64,000 bases of DNA from Peptococcus simiae (lineage in GTDB: Bacteria; Bacillota; Peptococcia; Peptococcales; Peptococcaceae): the NCBI RefSeq assembly GCF_046097595.1, contig NZ_JBJUVG010000006.1, positions 1 to 64,000 on the forward strand, read 5' to 3'. Shown here one piece after another: positions 62,627-64,000 of this stretch (positions within the stretch are counted from its first letter, which is position 1; each line of letters starts with the position of its first letter). The translations under genes and the position numbers were made by a program. Under the pieces are notes generated by a model. The model was not told where the DNA came from. It ran no database searches and saw only the letters and a program-made list of their open reading frames with translations.

Positions 62627-63891
62627 GAGCTCCCCTCCCCGTCAAAATAAGCTGCACAGGCCTTGGCTGCATGACCGGCCACATAGCCTGTTGAAAAGGC
62701 AATTTGCAAGTTAAAGCCCCCGGTATTGGCGTCAATATCCAACAATTCGCCGCAGGCATAGAGGCCTGCATGGCTGCGCAGGGCCATGGTCTTTGGCGCC
62801 ACCTGACCTACAGCGATTCCCCCGGCGGTGACGATGGCTTCTCGCAGGGGCCGGGGGCCGGTTACCGTCAAGGGCATATTTTGCAACAGGTGGACCATCT
62901 TCAGCCGGTCGGCCCGGGTCAAGTCCAGCATCCGCTGAGCCGGGTCCAATTGGGCCTCGGCAATAAAGGGGCTGATGAGTTTCTGAGGCAGGAGAGGCTT
63001 TAAGCCATTGACCAGTTGCTTGCGGCCATCTTTTTTGATCATCCGCAAGAGCCGGTCATCCAACTGTTTCTCATCCAGGGCCGGCTTCAGGTCAACGGTG
63101 GCCTGGATGGGGCCCGGGTGGTCCTGCCAGTAGTCGACCAAGCGGCCGCTCGCGCTCAGGATAATGGGGCCGGAGACCCCGAAATGGGTGCACATCATTT
63201 CCCCAAAGTCACTGTAGATGACCTTTCCCTCAGCGGTAAAAATAATGCGGATATTCCGCAGGCTAAGCCCTTGGGCTGCCTGGACCCAGCCCGGCCGGCA
63301 AACCAGAGGTACCAGGGCCGGTCGTGCCGGCACCACTGCAATGCCCAGGTCTGCCGCCAGCCGGTATCCATCACCGGTCGAGCCGGTGGCCGGGTAGGAG
63401 GCCCCACCGGTGGCCAAAACCAGGGCCTTACCGGTATAGCTGCCGGCCGAGGTCCGGACGGTCCAGGACTGGTCCTTGTTCTGCACCACTTCTTCCACAG
63501 CCGCCTTGGTCTGGACGGTAACCCCTGCCTCTTTTAAGGCGGCCAGGAGCACATCGAGGATGCTCTGGGCCCGGTCACTTTCCGGGAATACCCGGCCCCC
63601 TCTTTCCACCTTCAAGGGACAGCCCCGATCTTCAAAAAAGGCCCGTACCTCCCTAGGCCCTAGACGGGCTAGGGCTGAATAGATAAACCGGGGATTATGG
63701 TGAATGTGTTCTATTAATTGGTCTTGGCCAAAGTCTGTGGTGACGTTACACCGCCCCTTACCGGTGATGAGGAGCTTTTTACCTAAATGCGGCATTTTTT
63801 CTAAAAGGGTGACGCGGGCGCCCCCTTCAGCTGCGGCAATAGCGGCCATCATACCGGCCGGACCACCGCCGACTACCAGTACATCTTCCAT
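62617..63891 (-). CDS. HI0933/BaiN-type FAD-dependent oxidoreductase
   Basis: 424 residues from ATG 63891. The FAD fold begins VLVVGGGPAGMMAAIAAAEGGARVTLLEK; KKLLITGKGRCNVTTD is the family signature, ATGGASYPATGSTGDGY lies in the middle, and the C-terminal VTAGGIAV, GLYACGELLDIDANTGGFNLQIAFSTG closes the FAD domain. Members include BaiN and YhiN with mostly unknown substrates. It starts the oxidoreductase-cmk pair; a frame extension past 63891 lacks a ribosome site. Confidence 0.93.
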   Translation of the reverse strand: MEDVLVVGGGPAGMMAAIAAAEGGARVTLLEKMPHLGKKLLITGKGRCNVTTDFGQDQLIEHIHHNPRFIYSALARLGPREVRAFFEDRGCPLKVERGGRVFPESDRAQSILDVLLAALKEAGVTVQTKAAVEEVVQNKDQSWTVRTSAGSYTGKALVLATGGASYPATGSTGDGYRLAADLGIAVVPARPALVPLVCRPGWVQAAQGLSLRNIRIIFTAEGKVIYSDFGEMMCTHFGVSGPIILSASGRLVDYWQDHPGPIQATVDLKPALDEKQLDDRLLRMIKKDGRKQLVNGLKPLLPQKLISPFIAEAQLDPAQRMLDLTRADRLKMVHLLQNMPLTVTGPRPLREAIVTAGGIAVGQVAPKTMALRSHAGLYACGELLDIDANTGGFNLQIAFSTGYVAGHAAKACAAYFDGEGSSCK

Positions 63892-63951
63892 CCTACACCT
63901 CACCTCGTCTGCGGCCTTGCCAGTGCCGCAATCAACCATGATATTTAAATG

Positions 63952-63980
63952 ATTGTAGCACGCTTTACTATAACTCGCAA
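63952..63980 (-). promoter_or_regulatory. promoter of the FAD oxidoreductase-cmk unit
   Basis: Minus strand TTGCGA, 17-base spacer, TACAAT, about 60 bases before the start. Confidence 0.75.
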
Positions 63981-64000
63981 GATAAGACAAAAAGCCCCTG

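Overview
The window reads as a chromosomal segment of an anaerobic, low-oxygen-adapted Bacillota (Clostridia-like; genus not assignable from sequence alone). The support is Firmicutes gene order (secA-prfB, asp23-nusB-xseA-xseB-ispA-dxs-tlyA-nadK-argR-recN, cmk followed by an ispH-rpsA fusion), a T-box leader, the redox repressor Rex next to a flavodiiron protein, pyruvate carboxylase, and strong AAGGAGG-type ribosome binding sites with sigma-A promoters. Coding DNA is GC-rich except at the extreme left and parts of a phage-derived patch.

Layout. 1-1095: an AT-rich island with a PASTA-like protein and an unlisted 30-residue membrane peptide. 1096-4921: prfB (read through a programmed +1 frameshift) and secA. 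5044-6176: an ArsR-type regulator and long-form hpf. 6203-10888: dnaE-pgpA-coaD operon. 10988-15778: T-box controlled leuACDB. 15796-19519: wreck of a prophage next to tRNA-Ala(GGC). It holds a truncated scaffold gene, a yjcQ gene, a small acidic gene, a minor-capsid gene tail fused by deletion to the start of a terminase small-subunit gene, an intact-looking RelBE-type toxin-antitoxin pair, and broken CI-like repressor and integrase genes. 19844-23102: de novo NAD operon nadA-nadC-niaR-nadX with a palindromic operator. 23130-26109: thrC with a TrpR-like regulator, and a split chromate transporter. 26122-26381: a 6S RNA gene with promoter and terminator, followed by aspS and hisS, which has its own promoter plus leader terminator. 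29564-36803: a DNA/stringent-response operon (small membrane protein, giant RecJ-HIRAN-helicase fusion, relA, dtd, metallo-hydrolase). 36836-44596: pyc and the rex-maf-radC-two-component operon. 44725-47991: flavodiiron protein, ogt, tyrS. 48010-59688: an SDR gene, divergent hslO, and an eleven-gene operon from asp23 to recN for isoprenoid, DNA repair, NAD kinase and arginine control. 59823-63980: FAD oxidoreductase, cmk, ispH-rpsA.

How it fits together. Leucine and NAD synthesis are each controlled by a dedicated sensor (T-box, NiaR). Rex and the flavodiiron protein indicate NADH-linked redox control and oxygen/NO detoxification. The long minus-strand operons are tightly packed, with seven junctions sharing exactly an 8-nt start/stop overlap. 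The most unusual items are the 1184-residue RecJ-HIRAN-RecQ-like helicase fusion, an oversized NusB, a membrane-anchored PD-(D/E)XK-like protein, and a candidate phage minor-capsid toxin tail with a coupled acidic partner gene in the prophage remnant.
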